Source: Vallitaleaceae bacterium 9-2
GTDB lineage: Bacteria; Bacillota; Clostridia; Lachnospirales; Vallitaleaceae
Length of the DNA: 64,000 nucleotides
NCBI GenBank assembly: GCA_038396585.1
Contig: CP121691.1
Coordinates: forward strand, 1,116,001-1,180,000
Reading direction: 5' to 3'
Shown: piece by piece, positions 55,390 to 64,000 of the stretch
How positions within the stretch are numbered: the stretch's first letter is position 1
How the letters are laid out: each line of letters opens with the position of its first letter
The notes under the pieces: generated by a model
Told to the model about the DNA's origin: nothing
Databases searched by the model: none
The model's input: the letters and a program-made list of their open reading frames with translations, nothing else
Translations under genes and position numbers: made by a program

Positions 55390-56340
55390 GTGATACTTAC
55401 ATTAGCATTAAACCCTGCAGTCGTTCGTACAATCAATGTAGAAGGTTTTCAAGTGGATCAGCATAATGAGGCTGTTTATGATGCGTTGAGTGTTGGAGAC
55501 TGTGGAATATACAGTGCATATATTGTTAAAATATTACAAGGAGATCCATATGTTATGGGGGTCTCTGGAGGTATTGGTGGACGATATATCAAGAATTTTT
55601 TAGATAAAAACAAAATAAAAACGGATTTTCTCCAGGTGGATCACGAAACCAAGACCCATCTATTAATTCATGATAATATCAATGATACAACAACAAAAAT
55701 ACTAAGTCATAATAATCAACTGACGGAACGAGATTTTATTAATATTAAACACAGAATATATCATCATATCAAAGAAACAGAGTTAATTATGCTAACGGGT
55801 GATGATGCGTGGAGCTCGAATTTTATTAGAGATTTGAACACCATGACGAAAGGTGCAATACGTATCATTACCGCAGTCGAAGGTGATAGCTTTAGAGAGT
55901 GTATTAATGAAAGTGTCTATGCATGTGTTATGGATGTAGATAATCTAAAAGCTTTAGGCTATGACTTTCCGGAAGATGAAGAAAGCTTTGAAAGAATACG
56001 TGAATTTCGACGGGCGCATAAGATGAAGTATTTGATTGTTAAAGGGCATTATGAGATTATTGGTTTTGCAAAGAACAAAATATGCAAAGTCAACTATCAT
56101 ACCAAAAACAGCATATATCCGGTAGTGAAAAGTATGATTTTAGGTGGATTAAGTGTTGGTGTTAAGCGCAATTATAGTTTTGAGACAACGATTAAACTAA
56201 TGGGAGCTATTGCAAATAATTGCTCTGTTGATGAGTATCCATTCGTTATTCGAAGAAATGAAATTGATCGAGGCATGAAGCACTCTAAGCTTTATGAAAT
56301 CTATAATCAACGTAATGGTTATTCGATAGGGGATATGTAA
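55390..56340 (+). CDS. PfkB-fold protein with degenerate kinase motifs
   Basis: A 316-residue protein resembling the 1-phosphofructokinase/tagatose kinase branch of the PfkB (ribokinase) family: it starts ILTLALNPAVVRTINV (family: TLNPAIDRT) and has GGIGGRYIKNFLDKNKIKTDFLQV. The expected GGKGINVA is GDCGIYSAY, and the C-terminal GAGD region, which holds the catalytic Asp, reads ILGGLSVG. It therefore looks like a pseudokinase that may only bind ligand. I chose the GTG with AGGAGAG five bases upstream; the ATG 21 bases earlier has a weak site. It lies 1 base before yigZ, with which it is probably co-transcribed. Function unknown. Confidence 0.7.
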   Translation: MILTLALNPAVVRTINVEGFQVDQHNEAVYDALSVGDCGIYSAYIVKILQGDPYVMGVSGGIGGRYIKNFLDKNKIKTDFLQVDHETKTHLLIHDNINDTTTKILSHNNQLTERDFINIKHRIYHHIKETELIMLTGDDAWSSNFIRDLNTMTKGAIRIITAVEGDSFRECINESVYACVMDVDNLKALGYDFPEDEESFERIREFRRAHKMKYLIVKGHYEIIGFAKNKICKVNYHTKNSIYPVVKSMILGGLSVGVKRNYSFETTIKLMGAIANNCSVDEYPFVIRRNEIDRGMKHSKLYEIYNQRNGYSIGDM

Positions 56341-56341
56341 A

Positions 56342-56992
56342 ATGGAGCGATTTACAACACTAAAAAATCAACAAGAGGCAGAAATAGTCGTAAAAAAATC
56401 TCGCTTTATCGGTATTGCATTTCCATGTGACTCGGTTGACGTATTTGAAAAAGAAGTAGAACGCATACAGAGAAAATATCCCGGAGCCCGTCATTACTGC
56501 TATGCCTATCGCTTTCTTGAAAATATTATTAATGAACGTTATCAAGATGATAAGGAACCTTCGGGAACAGCAGGACTTCCAATACTAGAAGTTTTACGTC
56601 ATCACGATGTACTTCAATGTGCAGTCGTGGTGGTGCGTTATTTTGGAGGAACGCTTCTAGGAACAGGAGGACTATCAAGGGCTTATTCTGATGCGGCAAG
56701 AGATGCATTAGCAGCATCAATTTTTATTACACAAGTTAAAGCTGTGGAATGTGAAATCAGAGCGGACTATCACTTTAGCGGAAAAATTGACTATTATTTA
56801 AATACAGAAAACATTCCTGTTGTGGACACACAATATGCTGATCAAGTAACGTATACTGTTGTAGTTGAAAAAGAGCAGTATGATCAAGTGGAAAATGATT
56901 TGAAAAATATAGCGGCCAATAACATACAATTTGTTTATATGCGAGATGTCTCAGGATATTATGAAGGTAAAGACTTTATTGAGGTACAATAA
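56342..56992 (+). CDS. yigZ: YigZ/IMPACT family protein (UPF0029)
   Basis: A 216-residue protein. The IMPACT domain shows KKSRFIGIAFPC, YPGARHYCYAYR, DDKEPSGTAGLPILEVL and VVVRYFGGTLLGTGGLSRAYSDAA, followed by a C-terminal DUF1949-like ferredoxin fold. In E. coli YigZ and other bacteria the function is unclear; the eukaryotic relative binds Gcn1. Its stop codon lies inside the terminator hairpin. Confidence 0.92.
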   Translation: MERFTTLKNQQEAEIVVKKSRFIGIAFPCDSVDVFEKEVERIQRKYPGARHYCYAYRFLENIINERYQDDKEPSGTAGLPILEVLRHHDVLQCAVVVVRYFGGTLLGTGGLSRAYSDAARDALAASIFITQVKAVECEIRADYHFSGKIDYYLNTENIPVVDTQYADQVTYTVVVEKEQYDQVENDLKNIAANNIQFVYMRDVSGYYEGKDFIEVQ

Positions 56993-57003
56993 AGTCTTTT
57001 TTT
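56969..57003 (+). terminator. Terminator overlapping the end of yigZ
   Basis: AAAGACTTTATT pairs perfectly with AATAAAGTCTTT around a 7-base loop and ends in seven T. The yigZ stop codon lies in the descending arm. Confidence 0.85.
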
Positions 57004-57005
57004 GG

Positions 57006-57029
57006 ATACTTTTTAAAATACTTTTTAAA
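57006..57029. repeat. Tandem 12-base repeat upstream of xylA
   Basis: ATACTTTTTAAA occurs twice in tandem, ending 6 bases before the xylA -35. It may be an UP-type element or a regulator site. Confidence 0.6.
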
Positions 57030-57034
57030 AGTCG

Positions 57035-57063
57035 TTGAAAAAGTATTGCGCATGAGTTATAAT
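57035..57063 (+). promoter_or_regulatory. Promoter of xylA
   Basis: TTGAAA and TATAAT with a 17-base spacer, 41 bases upstream of the start. Confidence 0.75.
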
Positions 57064-57103
57064 AAGGTCACCAAAATAATATTAATTGATTTAGGAGGGC
57101 TCT

Positions 57104-58423
57104 ATGAAAGAATATTTTGAAAGTATAGGAAAGATTCAATTTGAAGGACCAAAGTCAACGAATCCATTGGCATATAAATACTATGACGCGGATCGAGTAG
57201 TTGCAGGTAAGCCAATGAAAGAACACTTGCGTTTTGCAATGAGTTATTGGCATACAATGACCGCAGCAGGTGTAGATCCATTTGGAATGGGTACCATGGA
57301 GCGATCATACAATAGCCTTGAGGGAATGGAATTAGCAAAAGCTCGTGTACATGCAGCTTTTGAATTTATGGAAAAACTTGGTATGGAATATTTTTGCTTT
57401 CATGATATTGATATTGCACCTGAAGGAGATTCATTACAAGAAAAACTCGATAATTTAGATCAAATTGTTGATGTTATCGAAGAAAAAATGCAAGAGACAG
57501 GCATCAAATGCTTATGGGGAACTACCAATGCGTTTGGACATCCTCGATTTATGCATGGAGCATCTACATCACCAAATGCCGATGTTTTTGCATTTGCAGC
57601 AGCACAAGTTAAAAAAGCTCTCGAAATTACCCATCGTTTAAAAGGCGAAAACTATGTGTTCTGGGGTGGTCGTGAAGGATATGAGACACTTCTTAATACA
57701 GATGTTGCACTTGAAAATGATAACTTGGCAAGATTTTTGAAAATGGCAAAAGACTATGCGAGAAAGATTGGATATACAGGACAATTTTTGATTGAACCAA
57801 AGCCAAAAGAGCCTACAAAACATCAGTATGATTTTGATGCTATGACGGTTTTAGGATTCTTAAGAAAATACGACTTAATCGATGACTTTAAGCTAAATAT
57901 AGAAGCTAATCATGCAACACTTGCAGGGCACACATTCCAACATGAATTACTTATTTCACGTATTAACGGTGCACTGGGTTCAATTGATGCTAACCAAGGC
58001 GACATGCTTTTAGGATGGGATACGGATCAGTTCCCAACAAATATTTATGATGCGACAATGTGTATGTATGAAGTATTAAAAAATGGTGGAATTGCTCCCG
58101 GAGGATTAAACTTTGATGCCAAAGTACGTCGTGGGTCATTCCAAGCAGATGATTTATTCATTTCCTATATTGTTGGAATGGATACTTTTGCTAAAGGACT
58201 TCTTGTAGCTGACAAATTATATAGTGATGGTATCTTAGAAGATTTTGTCGCTAAACGTTATGTCTCATATACTGATGGAATCGGTAAAAAAATCCTAGAC
58301 GGAACAACAGACTTTGAAGAATTAGCAGCTTATGCTGTTGATCATGACCAGATTCAAAATACTTCAGGACGTCAAGAAATGTTAGAAGACATTGTTAATC
58401 GCTATATCTACTTAACACAATAA
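57104..58423 (+). CDS. xylA: Xylose isomerase
   Basis: Converts D-xylose to D-xylulose. The 439-residue class II enzyme shows [26 protein letters not shown] with catalytic His, [31 protein letters not shown] with a metal-binding Glu, [17 protein letters not shown] and [19 protein letters not shown] precedes the ATG. It is first in the xylA-xylR-xylB set, although xylR has its own promoter. Clostridial class II xylose isomerases have this length and layout. Confidence 0.97.
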   Translation: MKEYFESIGKIQFEGPKSTNPLAYKYYDADRVVAGKPMKEHLRFAMSYWHTMTAAGVDPFGMGTMERSYNSLEGMELAKARVHAAFEFMEKLGMEYFCFHDIDIAPEGDSLQEKLDNLDQIVDVIEEKMQETGIKCLWGTTNAFGHPRFMHGASTSPNADVFAFAAAQVKKALEITHRLKGENYVFWGGREGYETLLNTDVALENDNLARFLKMAKDYARKIGYTGQFLIEPKPKEPTKHQYDFDAMTVLGFLRKYDLIDDFKLNIEANHATLAGHTFQHELLISRINGALGSIDANQGDMLLGWDTDQFPTNIYDATMCMYEVLKNGGIAPGGLNFDAKVRRGSFQADDLFISYIVGMDTFAKGLLVADKLYSDGILEDFVAKRYVSYTDGIGKKILDGTTDFEELAAYAVDHDQIQNTSGRQEMLEDIVNRYIYLTQ

Positions 58424-58437
58424 AATTATAAGTGTGC

Positions 58438-58466
58438 TTGTGCATTTGTTATGCGCTTGATATAAT
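58438..58466 (+). promoter_or_regulatory. Promoter of xylR
   Basis: TTGTGC and TATAAT with a 17-base spacer, about 95 bases before the xylR start. ATGCGC/GCGCAT flanks the -10. Confidence 0.6.
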
Positions 58467-58498
58467 GTTCTAAGGCGCATGAGAGAAAGACTTGAGAG

Positions 58499-58535
58499 AA
58501 GACAATTGACAGTCAGGGTGACTGCCAATTGTCTT
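58499..58535 (+). other. Long hairpin or palindrome in the xylR leader
   Basis: AAGACAATTG and CAGTCA pair with TGACTG and CAATTGTCTT around GGG, with one unpaired base on each side: 16 base pairs. There is no T tract. It may be a leader structure or a regulator site. Confidence 0.65.
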
Positions 58536-58561
58536 ACATCTTATAAAATAGGAGCGATCAT

Positions 58562-59740
58562 ATGACAAAGTTTGGAACATTCAGTCAAGAACAAATCAAA
58601 GAAATCAATCGAGTTAATGTTATCAATGCTATCAGAAATAACAAAGAGACGACAAAGCATGAAGTGTCAAGAATACTTAAGCTAAGTATACCGACAGTGA
58701 CATCTAACATTAATGCGTTGATAAAAGAGGGGTTTGTTTATGAATCGGGTGTGGCTCAATCAACAGGTGGACGCAAACCAGTTTTGTTAAGCTTTAATGA
58801 AAATGCTAGATTTTCTTTTGGAGTCAATATTACGTTGGATCATATGACGATTATTTTGATGAATCTTAATGGAGAAATTATTGAATCACAGGTATTTGAC
58901 TATTTGCCTAATCGTAATTTTGATCAAGTGGTGACACAGATAAAGGAAACTATTTTAAATATATTAAAAAAACGTCAGATTTCTAAGAAAAAAGTCGTCG
59001 GAATTGGATTGTCTTTGCCGGGACTTGTTGATGAGGATAAACTGATTTTAGACAGTGCTCCAAATCTTGGAGTCAAAGAATATGACTTTCATTCATTTCA
59101 AGAAGCTCTTGGAATTCAAGTATATGTGGAAAATGAAGCGAATATTGCAGCTTATGGAGAGACTTTACAGGGAAACCATAAAAACATGAGTAATGTTGTC
59201 TATATATCGATAACAGAAGGTGTAGGGACAGGGATTATTATCAACAACCAAATCTATAAAAGCGCCAATAAAAAAGCGGGAGAATTTGGACATATGCGTA
59301 TTTCTGATGAGAATCTTCAATGCAATTGTGGACGTACTGGATGTTGGGAGTTGTTTGCTTCAAAACGCGCATTGATTCGATACTTTTTTGAAGAAACCGG
59401 GCAATCAGAAGAAGACCTTTCGGTATTACTTTCTGATGATAACCTTCAAAAACCTGCCGTCAAAGCGGTACTTCAAAAATATTTTGATTATTTATTTATC
59501 GGTATAGAAAATATTGTACTAGGCTTAAATCCTGAATATGTGATTATTGGTGGAGAGCTTGGGAAATATAAGCAGCAATTACTTCAATTTATCAATGAAG
59601 AAAAACAATTAAAAAGTTCATATATGGTATATGAAGGGACACGTATTATCTTCTCTGATTTAGCAGATCAAGCTTCTGTTATTGGAGCGGCATTATTGCC
59701 GCAGCAATCTATTTTCTATCACCATAACAATGTAATTTAA
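58562..59740 (+). CDS. xylR: ROK family xylose repressor
   Basis: A 392-residue ROK-type regulator. The N-terminal winged helix-turn-helix covers residues 14-65 (NAIRNNKETTKHEVSRILKLSIPTVTSNINALIKEGFV). The sugar-binding ROK domain follows with NEANIAAYGE, VYISITEGVGTGIIIN, the GEFGHM motif and the zinc site CNCGRTGCWE. It represses xylose genes in the absence of xylose, and lies between xylA and xylB. TAGGAGCG precedes the ATG. Confidence 0.92.
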   Translation: MTKFGTFSQEQIKEINRVNVINAIRNNKETTKHEVSRILKLSIPTVTSNINALIKEGFVYESGVAQSTGGRKPVLLSFNENARFSFGVNITLDHMTIILMNLNGEIIESQVFDYLPNRNFDQVVTQIKETILNILKKRQISKKKVVGIGLSLPGLVDEDKLILDSAPNLGVKEYDFHSFQEALGIQVYVENEANIAAYGETLQGNHKNMSNVVYISITEGVGTGIIINNQIYKSANKKAGEFGHMRISDENLQCNCGRTGCWELFASKRALIRYFFEETGQSEEDLSVLLSDDNLQKPAVKAVLQKYFDYLFIGIENIVLGLNPEYVIIGGELGKYKQQLLQFINEEKQLKSSYMVYEGTRIIFSDLADQASVIGAALLPQQSIFYHHNNVI

Positions 59741-59760
59741 CGATAAGGAGAGAAGCGTTT

Positions 59761-61239
59761 ATGTATTATTTAGGTATTGACCTAGGAACATCCTCAGTAA
59801 AAGTACTACTTATTAATAAAGACAATGAAATTGTCGGTGATGCTTCACGTGAGTACCCCGTATCTTATCCTCAAGAAAAGTGGGCAGAACAAAATCCTAT
59901 AGATTGGTGGATTCAGACAAAGGAAGCTATAAAAGATGTTGTCAACAAATATAACATTCCCAAAGATGGCATTAAGTCAATGAGCTTTAGCGGACAGATG
60001 CATGGATTGGTGGCATTGGATGGGAAGAATGAAGTTTTAACGCCGGCAATCTTATGGTGCGATAATCGTACAGAAGCAGAATGTGAAGAGATAACTGAAT
60101 ATTTTGGACAAGAAAAATTGAGTGAATATACAGGGAACAAAGCGCTAACAGGATTTACGGCACCAAAGATTCTTTGGGTCAAAAAGCATCTTCCCAATGT
60201 TTTTGCTCAGATTAAGCATATTATGCTGCCAAAGGACTATGTCAGCTTTAAATTAACAGGGAACTACTCAACAGATGTATCTGATGCTTCAGGCATGCTC
60301 CTTCTCGATGTTAAGAATAGAACATGGTCACAAGAAATGCTTACATTTCTTGGCATTGAAGAGACGATGCTTCCTAAGCTCTATGAGTCTTATGAAGCAT
60401 GTGGATATGTTCAGCCATCAATATTAGAAGAGCTTGGACTAGAAGGTGATATAGTAGTTGCAGCCGGTGCAGGTGACCAAGCAGCTGGTGCAGTGGGTAC
60501 AGGAACAGTTGTTGAAGGTATTGTGTCGGTAACACTGGGAACATCAGGCGTTGTTTTTGCTGCGCATGAATCGTATGCCCATGATGAAAAGAACCGATTG
60601 CATGCATTTTGTCATGCAAATGGAAAATATCATTCAATGGGAGTAATGCTGTCTGCGGCTTCATGTTTGAAGTGGTGGGTTGATACAGTTCAAAAAGGTA
60701 TGAGCTTTGAGCTATTGCTAGAAGAAGCACAACAACTTGAGACAGAAGATAAACACCTTGTTTTCTTGCCTTATCTCATGGGAGAACGCACACCTTATGC
60801 AGATCCAAATGCTAAAGGGGCCTTCGTTGGCATGACTATGACGACACAACGAGGACATATGACAAAAGCTGTTCTTGAAGGTGTATCCTATGGATTAAAA
60901 GACTCTATGGAGATTCTAAAAGATATCAAAGTGCCTATTAAACAAGTACGTGTGATTGGTGGAGGTGCCAAGAGTGCTCTATGGAAGCAAATACTTGCCG
61001 ATATGTTTGATGTTGAAATTCAACAAATCAATACAAATCAAGGGGGAGCATTGGGGGCGGCGATTTTAGGTGCAGTAGCTGCCGGACATTTTGCATCGGT
61101 TTTGGAAGGATGCGAAGCTATGATTAAGGTAACAGATACGGTAAAGCCAAATCCGGATACAAAAAGCTATTATGATGAGAAATATCAGCGATTTATAAAA
61201 CTATATGCAGCGCTTAAAGACTGGTATCAATTAGGCTAA
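59761..61239 (+). CDS. xylB: Xylulokinase
   Basis: Phosphorylates D-xylulose to xylulose 5-phosphate, completing xylose entry into the pentose phosphate pathway. The 492-residue FGGY kinase has GIDLGTSSVKVLLIN, FSGQMHGLVALD, ILWCDNRTEAE, GAGDQAAGAVGTG and GGGAKSALWKQILADM. The QMHG and WCDNRT motifs identify the xylulokinase branch. AAGGAGAGAAG precedes the start. Confidence 0.95.
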   Translation: MYYLGIDLGTSSVKVLLINKDNEIVGDASREYPVSYPQEKWAEQNPIDWWIQTKEAIKDVVNKYNIPKDGIKSMSFSGQMHGLVALDGKNEVLTPAILWCDNRTEAECEEITEYFGQEKLSEYTGNKALTGFTAPKILWVKKHLPNVFAQIKHIMLPKDYVSFKLTGNYSTDVSDASGMLLLDVKNRTWSQEMLTFLGIEETMLPKLYESYEACGYVQPSILEELGLEGDIVVAAGAGDQAAGAVGTGTVVEGIVSVTLGTSGVVFAAHESYAHDEKNRLHAFCHANGKYHSMGVMLSAASCLKWWVDTVQKGMSFELLLEEAQQLETEDKHLVFLPYLMGERTPYADPNAKGAFVGMTMTTQRGHMTKAVLEGVSYGLKDSMEILKDIKVPIKQVRVIGGGAKSALWKQILADMFDVEIQQINTNQGGALGAAILGAVAAGHFASVLEGCEAMIKVTDTVKPNPDTKSYYDEKYQRFIKLYAALKDWYQLG

Positions 61240-61275
61240 CATAAGTATAAGGATTCTGAGTAGATAAATGGATAT

Positions 61276-61313
61276 AAAATACCGACAATCATTTGTGATT
61301 GGCGGTATTTTTA
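61276..61313 (+). terminator. Terminator after xylB
   Basis: AAAATACCG and CAATCA pair with TGATTG and CGGTATTTTT around a 4-base loop, with a T tail. Confidence 0.8.
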
Positions 61314-61506
61314 TATTCTCGGACAATATGTTTAGGCTTATCTGAATCTAGATGTAGCATAGAACATGAATCGGATGACTTAGGTGAATAATCTGTATAA
61401 AAATGGTATAATAAGGATATAGTATATAAGTTCCTACTTCACAATATACTAAAATATTGGTATGATGTGTATATCAAAATTTATCATTATTAATTAGGAG
61501 AAATAC

Positions 61507-62739
61507 ATGCGACATTACATATTACTTGGTTTATTATTACTTGGCTTGATAAGTTTTTCAAGCTGTACTATTGAAGAAAATGCTTTGGATGAAGCAACGC
61601 CAGTTGAGGAAATAGAAGCGCCAACACTTAGGATATGGAGCTATTCAGATGAGTTCTTAACGGAGTTAGCTACATTTGAAGAAAAAAATGAATGCATTAT
61701 TGAATATGAATTGATTGATGCAAATGGGTTTGCGCGAATGGTTGACACACGAATAGAAGAGGGTGAAAAACCAGATATTATTATTTCAGACTATGCATCA
61801 ATGATGAGCGAAACATTAAAGGACCACATACGTCCTTTAAATACATTTTCAGAAGAATATAACATTGCAGAAAAGCTTAATCCACAGATGCTTGAACAAA
61901 GCTATGATACATCAAAACAGATGCGCGGCCTCTCATACCATATGACACCGATTGTAATCTTTTATAGGCGAAGTCTAGCTAAGCAAGTGTTGGGGACAGA
62001 TGATCCCGAAGATGTCAGACCACATTTTAAGTCGATGGAGTCGATTTATGATTTGGGAATGATGCTTAAAGATCATGATATTGGCGTTGTTCCAGATCCT
62101 TATGCTCTACGCCATTTTATGCCGTTAGAGACAGTAAAGACAGATGAAGGTGTAGTGAATTTGGAACAGTGGAGAACGTATCTTACAACGCTTAACGCAA
62201 TCAAAAGAAATAAGCTTACGCCATTTTATGTCGAATGGTCAAAAGAGTGGTTTGCGGGAATGCAAGAGGATGTGTTTAGTTATGTATTACCCAGCTGGGC
62301 GTTGTCTCAGATTTTGTTTATGTCAGCGCCACAGACCTCGGGAGATTGGGGAATGGTTCAAGGACCCTACTCAAAACAATGGGGAGGAACTTGGCTATCA
62401 GTTACTTATAGTGGAGAACAACAAGCGTTGGCAGATCGATTTCTTGAATATATACTTCTTGATCAAGAGCATCAAGAAACATGGCTTTCTAAGAGCTACC
62501 AGATATCTAGCAACATACAAGTACAACAAAAGCAGAGTTATCCAGAAGGAAATGTCTTTTTAGGCGGACAAGATTACCATCAAACCCTCAATCAAATCAT
62601 TGAATATGGGCTGGCAAAAGAGGAACGTGACACATTATACGAAGAGCTTATAATCCGCTATGTCAATGATGAATTTCATACGATTGATGAAGTGTTAATG
62701 TTGATTGAAGAAAAAGCAATAAAGGAGGAGACATTATGA
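61507..62739 (+). CDS. Extracellular solute-binding lipoprotein
   Basis: A 410-residue lipoprotein: a short signal peptide with a lipobox Cys20 (LISFSSC), an acidic linker, then a family-1-type binding domain (LRIWSYSDEFLTELATFEEKN, KPDIIISDYASMMSETLKD, YHMTPIVIFYRRSLAKQVLG, LPSWALSQILF). It probably binds a carbohydrate, but no permeases are in the window. It overlaps the lipid kinase by 4 bases and is preceded by a 268-base gap with a TATAAT at 61407-61412. Its role is not known; it could be an orphan receptor. Confidence 0.82.
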   Translation: MRHYILLGLLLLGLISFSSCTIEENALDEATPVEEIEAPTLRIWSYSDEFLTELATFEEKNECIIEYELIDANGFARMVDTRIEEGEKPDIIISDYASMMSETLKDHIRPLNTFSEEYNIAEKLNPQMLEQSYDTSKQMRGLSYHMTPIVIFYRRSLAKQVLGTDDPEDVRPHFKSMESIYDLGMMLKDHDIGVVPDPYALRHFMPLETVKTDEGVVNLEQWRTYLTTLNAIKRNKLTPFYVEWSKEWFAGMQEDVFSYVLPSWALSQILFMSAPQTSGDWGMVQGPYSKQWGGTWLSVTYSGEQQALADRFLEYILLDQEHQETWLSKSYQISSNIQVQQKQSYPEGNVFLGGQDYHQTLNQIIEYGLAKEERDTLYEELIIRYVNDEFHTIDEVLMLIEEKAIKEETL

Positions 62740-63632
62740 AATACATACAGTTAGTTTATAATCCGATGTCAGGAAGTCGTACATTTAAGACACGGCTGGA
62801 TACACTTATAGAAATTGTAGAAAAAAAAGGGTATGAGCTACGCATATGGAGAACACGCTCGGCAGAAGACTTTACAACTTTTTTTGATGAAGGTAATTTT
62901 GAAGGTTGTGCTGCGATTTTAATTGCCGGAGGAGATGGTACAGTTAATCGGGCAGTCAATGCCATTATGAATAATAAAATCAATGTACCCATCGGTGTGA
63001 TACCGGCAGGTACGGCCAATGACTTTGCACAGCATTTAGGAATTCCGGCAAATTTTAATGATGCTTTTGATGTCATTGCCCAGATGAAAACACGAAAATT
63101 AGACATAGGTGTTGTGAATGGACAATATTTTGTGAATGTTTGTGGAGGGGGATTGCTGACAAGTATAGCCCATACCATAGAACCGGAATTTAAGAATACA
63201 CTAGGTAAATTAGCTTATTATATTAAAGGGGTTCAGCAAATTCCTAAATTCAAAAGTCAAAAAGTGCGTATTACAACCGCTGAACAAATTTATGAAGAAG
63301 AATTCTATCTTTTTATAGTCCTTAACGGCTCAAGTGCAGGAGGGTTTAACCGTTTAGGTGAATATGCATCTATGCGCGATGGCAAATTGGATTTTGTTGG
63401 ATTTAAAGCGTGCAGTATGAATGAAATTCCCCTTATTTTTGCAAAAATGATGCGAGGAGAACATTTGGAAGACAAGAACATTTTGTTTTTCCAAAGCCGT
63501 AAGATTCACATTGAATGTTTAGAAGATAAAGGCTTTCCGGCAGATGTGGATGGAGAGTTAGGTCCGGCATATCCTTTGGATATTAAGGTTATACCGGAAG
63601 GCATGGAATTTATTGTGAAAACTGGTTCTTAA
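62736..63632 (+). CDS. Diacylglycerol/lipid kinase (YegS/DagK family)
   Basis: A 298-residue lipid kinase with the DAGK catalytic domain: YNPMSGSRTFKTR, LIAGGDGTVNRAVNAIM (ATP and catalytic GGDGT) and IPAGTANDFAQHLG. The second, beta-sandwich domain holds the acidic residue in DGELGP. It phosphorylates diacylglycerol, feeding phospholipid or lipoteichoic acid turnover. AAAGGAGG lies in the end of the preceding gene and the start overlaps it (ATGA). Confidence 0.92.
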   Translation: MKYIQLVYNPMSGSRTFKTRLDTLIEIVEKKGYELRIWRTRSAEDFTTFFDEGNFEGCAAILIAGGDGTVNRAVNAIMNNKINVPIGVIPAGTANDFAQHLGIPANFNDAFDVIAQMKTRKLDIGVVNGQYFVNVCGGGLLTSIAHTIEPEFKNTLGKLAYYIKGVQQIPKFKSQKVRITTAEQIYEEEFYLFIVLNGSSAGGFNRLGEYASMRDGKLDFVGFKACSMNEIPLIFAKMMRGEHLEDKNILFFQSRKIHIECLEDKGFPADVDGELGPAYPLDIKVIPEGMEFIVKTGS

Positions 63633-64000
63633 AATCACTGGGCGTACGCCCGGTGATTTTTTTGAATTGTTTTGAAAAAGTATAGGTATCAACATAGCCT
63701 AATTTTATTGAAATCTCTTTAATACTTAACTCAGAATTCGATAGTAAGCGTTGAGCAAGGTAAATACGATGTTGGATTATATACGTTCCAGGAGAAAGGT
63801 TATAGTGCTTTGTAAAAAGTTTTCTGAATTTTTCGTACCCCATATTTACTTCAAGAGCAACATCTTCAATGGAAATACGATTTCCGATATTTTCGTGAAT
63901 ATAAGCCGTGGCAACAGATAAAATATTTTTTTCGTCAGAGGAACGTTGACTTACGCGATCAAGATAAGTCAAACGTGCAAGGTAATTGATGATTTTGGGA
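63610..64000 (-). CDS. AraC family transcription regulator, C-terminal part
   Basis: The frame is open through the window edge, so only the C-terminal part is seen. It carries two AraC helix-turn-helix motifs: ISIEDVALEVNMGYEKFRKLFTKHYNLSPGTYIIQHRI and SIKEISIKLGYVDTYTFSKQFKKITGRTPSDF. Upstream residues in frame (PKIINYLARLTYLDRV) suggest a preceding sensor domain. Its 3' end overlaps the lipid kinase gene by 23 bases, tail to tail. Confidence 0.9.
   Translation of the reverse strand, partial: PKIINYLARLTYLDRVSQRSSDEKNILSVATAYIHENIGNRISIEDVALEVNMGYEKFRKLFTKHYNLSPGTYIIQHRIYLAQRLLSNSELSIKEISIKLGYVDTYTFSKQFKKITGRTPSDFKNQFSQ
63631..63663 (+). terminator. Terminator after the lipid kinase, inside the AraC gene
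   Basis: AAATCAC(T)GGGCG pairs with CGCCC(G)GTGATTT followed by T residues. It lies within the 3' coding region of the convergent AraC gene. Confidence 0.75.

Noticed and set aside
1-64000. CRISPR arrays, tRNA or rRNA genes, insertion sequences or prophage
   Set aside because: No regularly spaced repeats, cloverleaf-like segments, transposase or phage genes were seen by eye. A tRNAscan and repeat search would be needed to exclude small ones.

Overview
The window is a 64 kb stretch of chromosome from an AT-rich Gram-positive bacterium, most likely an anaerobic plant-sugar-degrading member of the Clostridia. This rests on gene content: YesM/YesN-type sensor pairs, type III glutamine synthetase, a DapL-type aminotransferase, FeoB with its small Cys-rich partner, CarD, ROK-type XylR, and strong GGAGG ribosome sites. 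Species is not resolved. Coding density is high, no gap exceeds 300 bases, and I saw no rRNA, tRNA, CRISPR array, phage or insertion sequence.

Layout. (1) 0-4.1 kb: the end of a maltodextrin-type ABC operon (binding protein, two permeases, GH13 amylase). (2) 4.1-8.5 kb: housekeeping genes tcdA, carD and uvrA. (3) 8.5-31.6 kb: a large sugar-utilisation island. It has two LacI-type regulators; an isomerase, split transketolase and FGGY kinase operon; a DUF1593 hydrolase; a GH127 enzyme; a second sugar ABC transporter; a GH63/trehalase-like enzyme; a YesM/YesN two-component pair; a GH106-like enzyme; and a racemase-like protein paired with a DUF1537 acid-sugar kinase. The hydrolases lack signal peptides, so imported oligosaccharides are probably cut inside the cell. 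(4) 31.6-36.2 kb: a c-di-GMP phosphodiesterase, a cation/proton antiporter and 6-phosphogluconate dehydrogenase. (5) 36.3-39.4 kb: an iron(II) uptake operon with a DtxR-family regulator, FeoA, FeoB and a 52-residue Cys-rich protein. (6) 39.4-44.1 kb: argS and a class A penicillin-binding protein on the minus strand. (7) 44.2-50.7 kb: lysine/peptidoglycan and nitrogen genes dapF, dapL and glnA, an ANTAR regulator, and a type III glutamine synthetase behind a structured leader. (8) 50.7-57 kb: an ACR3 arsenite exporter, a divergent sulfur amino acid locus, a PfkB-like protein lacking kinase motifs, and YigZ. (9) 57-61.3 kb: xylose genes xylA, xylR and xylB. (10) 61.3-64 kb: a binding lipoprotein, a lipid kinase and a truncated AraC-type regulator.

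The most interesting part is the island at 8.5-31.6 kb. An L-fucose-isomerase-like protein, an FGGY kinase and a two-subunit transketolase, with no aldolase, resemble the non-oxidative D-apiose pathway (isomerase, apulose kinase, apulose-4-phosphate transketolase). The isomerase, however, is of the FucI-like family. Enzymes expected to act on arabinofuranosides and rhamnosides lie next door, and a 14-base AT-rich motif is shared by the two main operons. This suggests one regulon for pectin-derived branched or furanose sugars. That assignment is inference.
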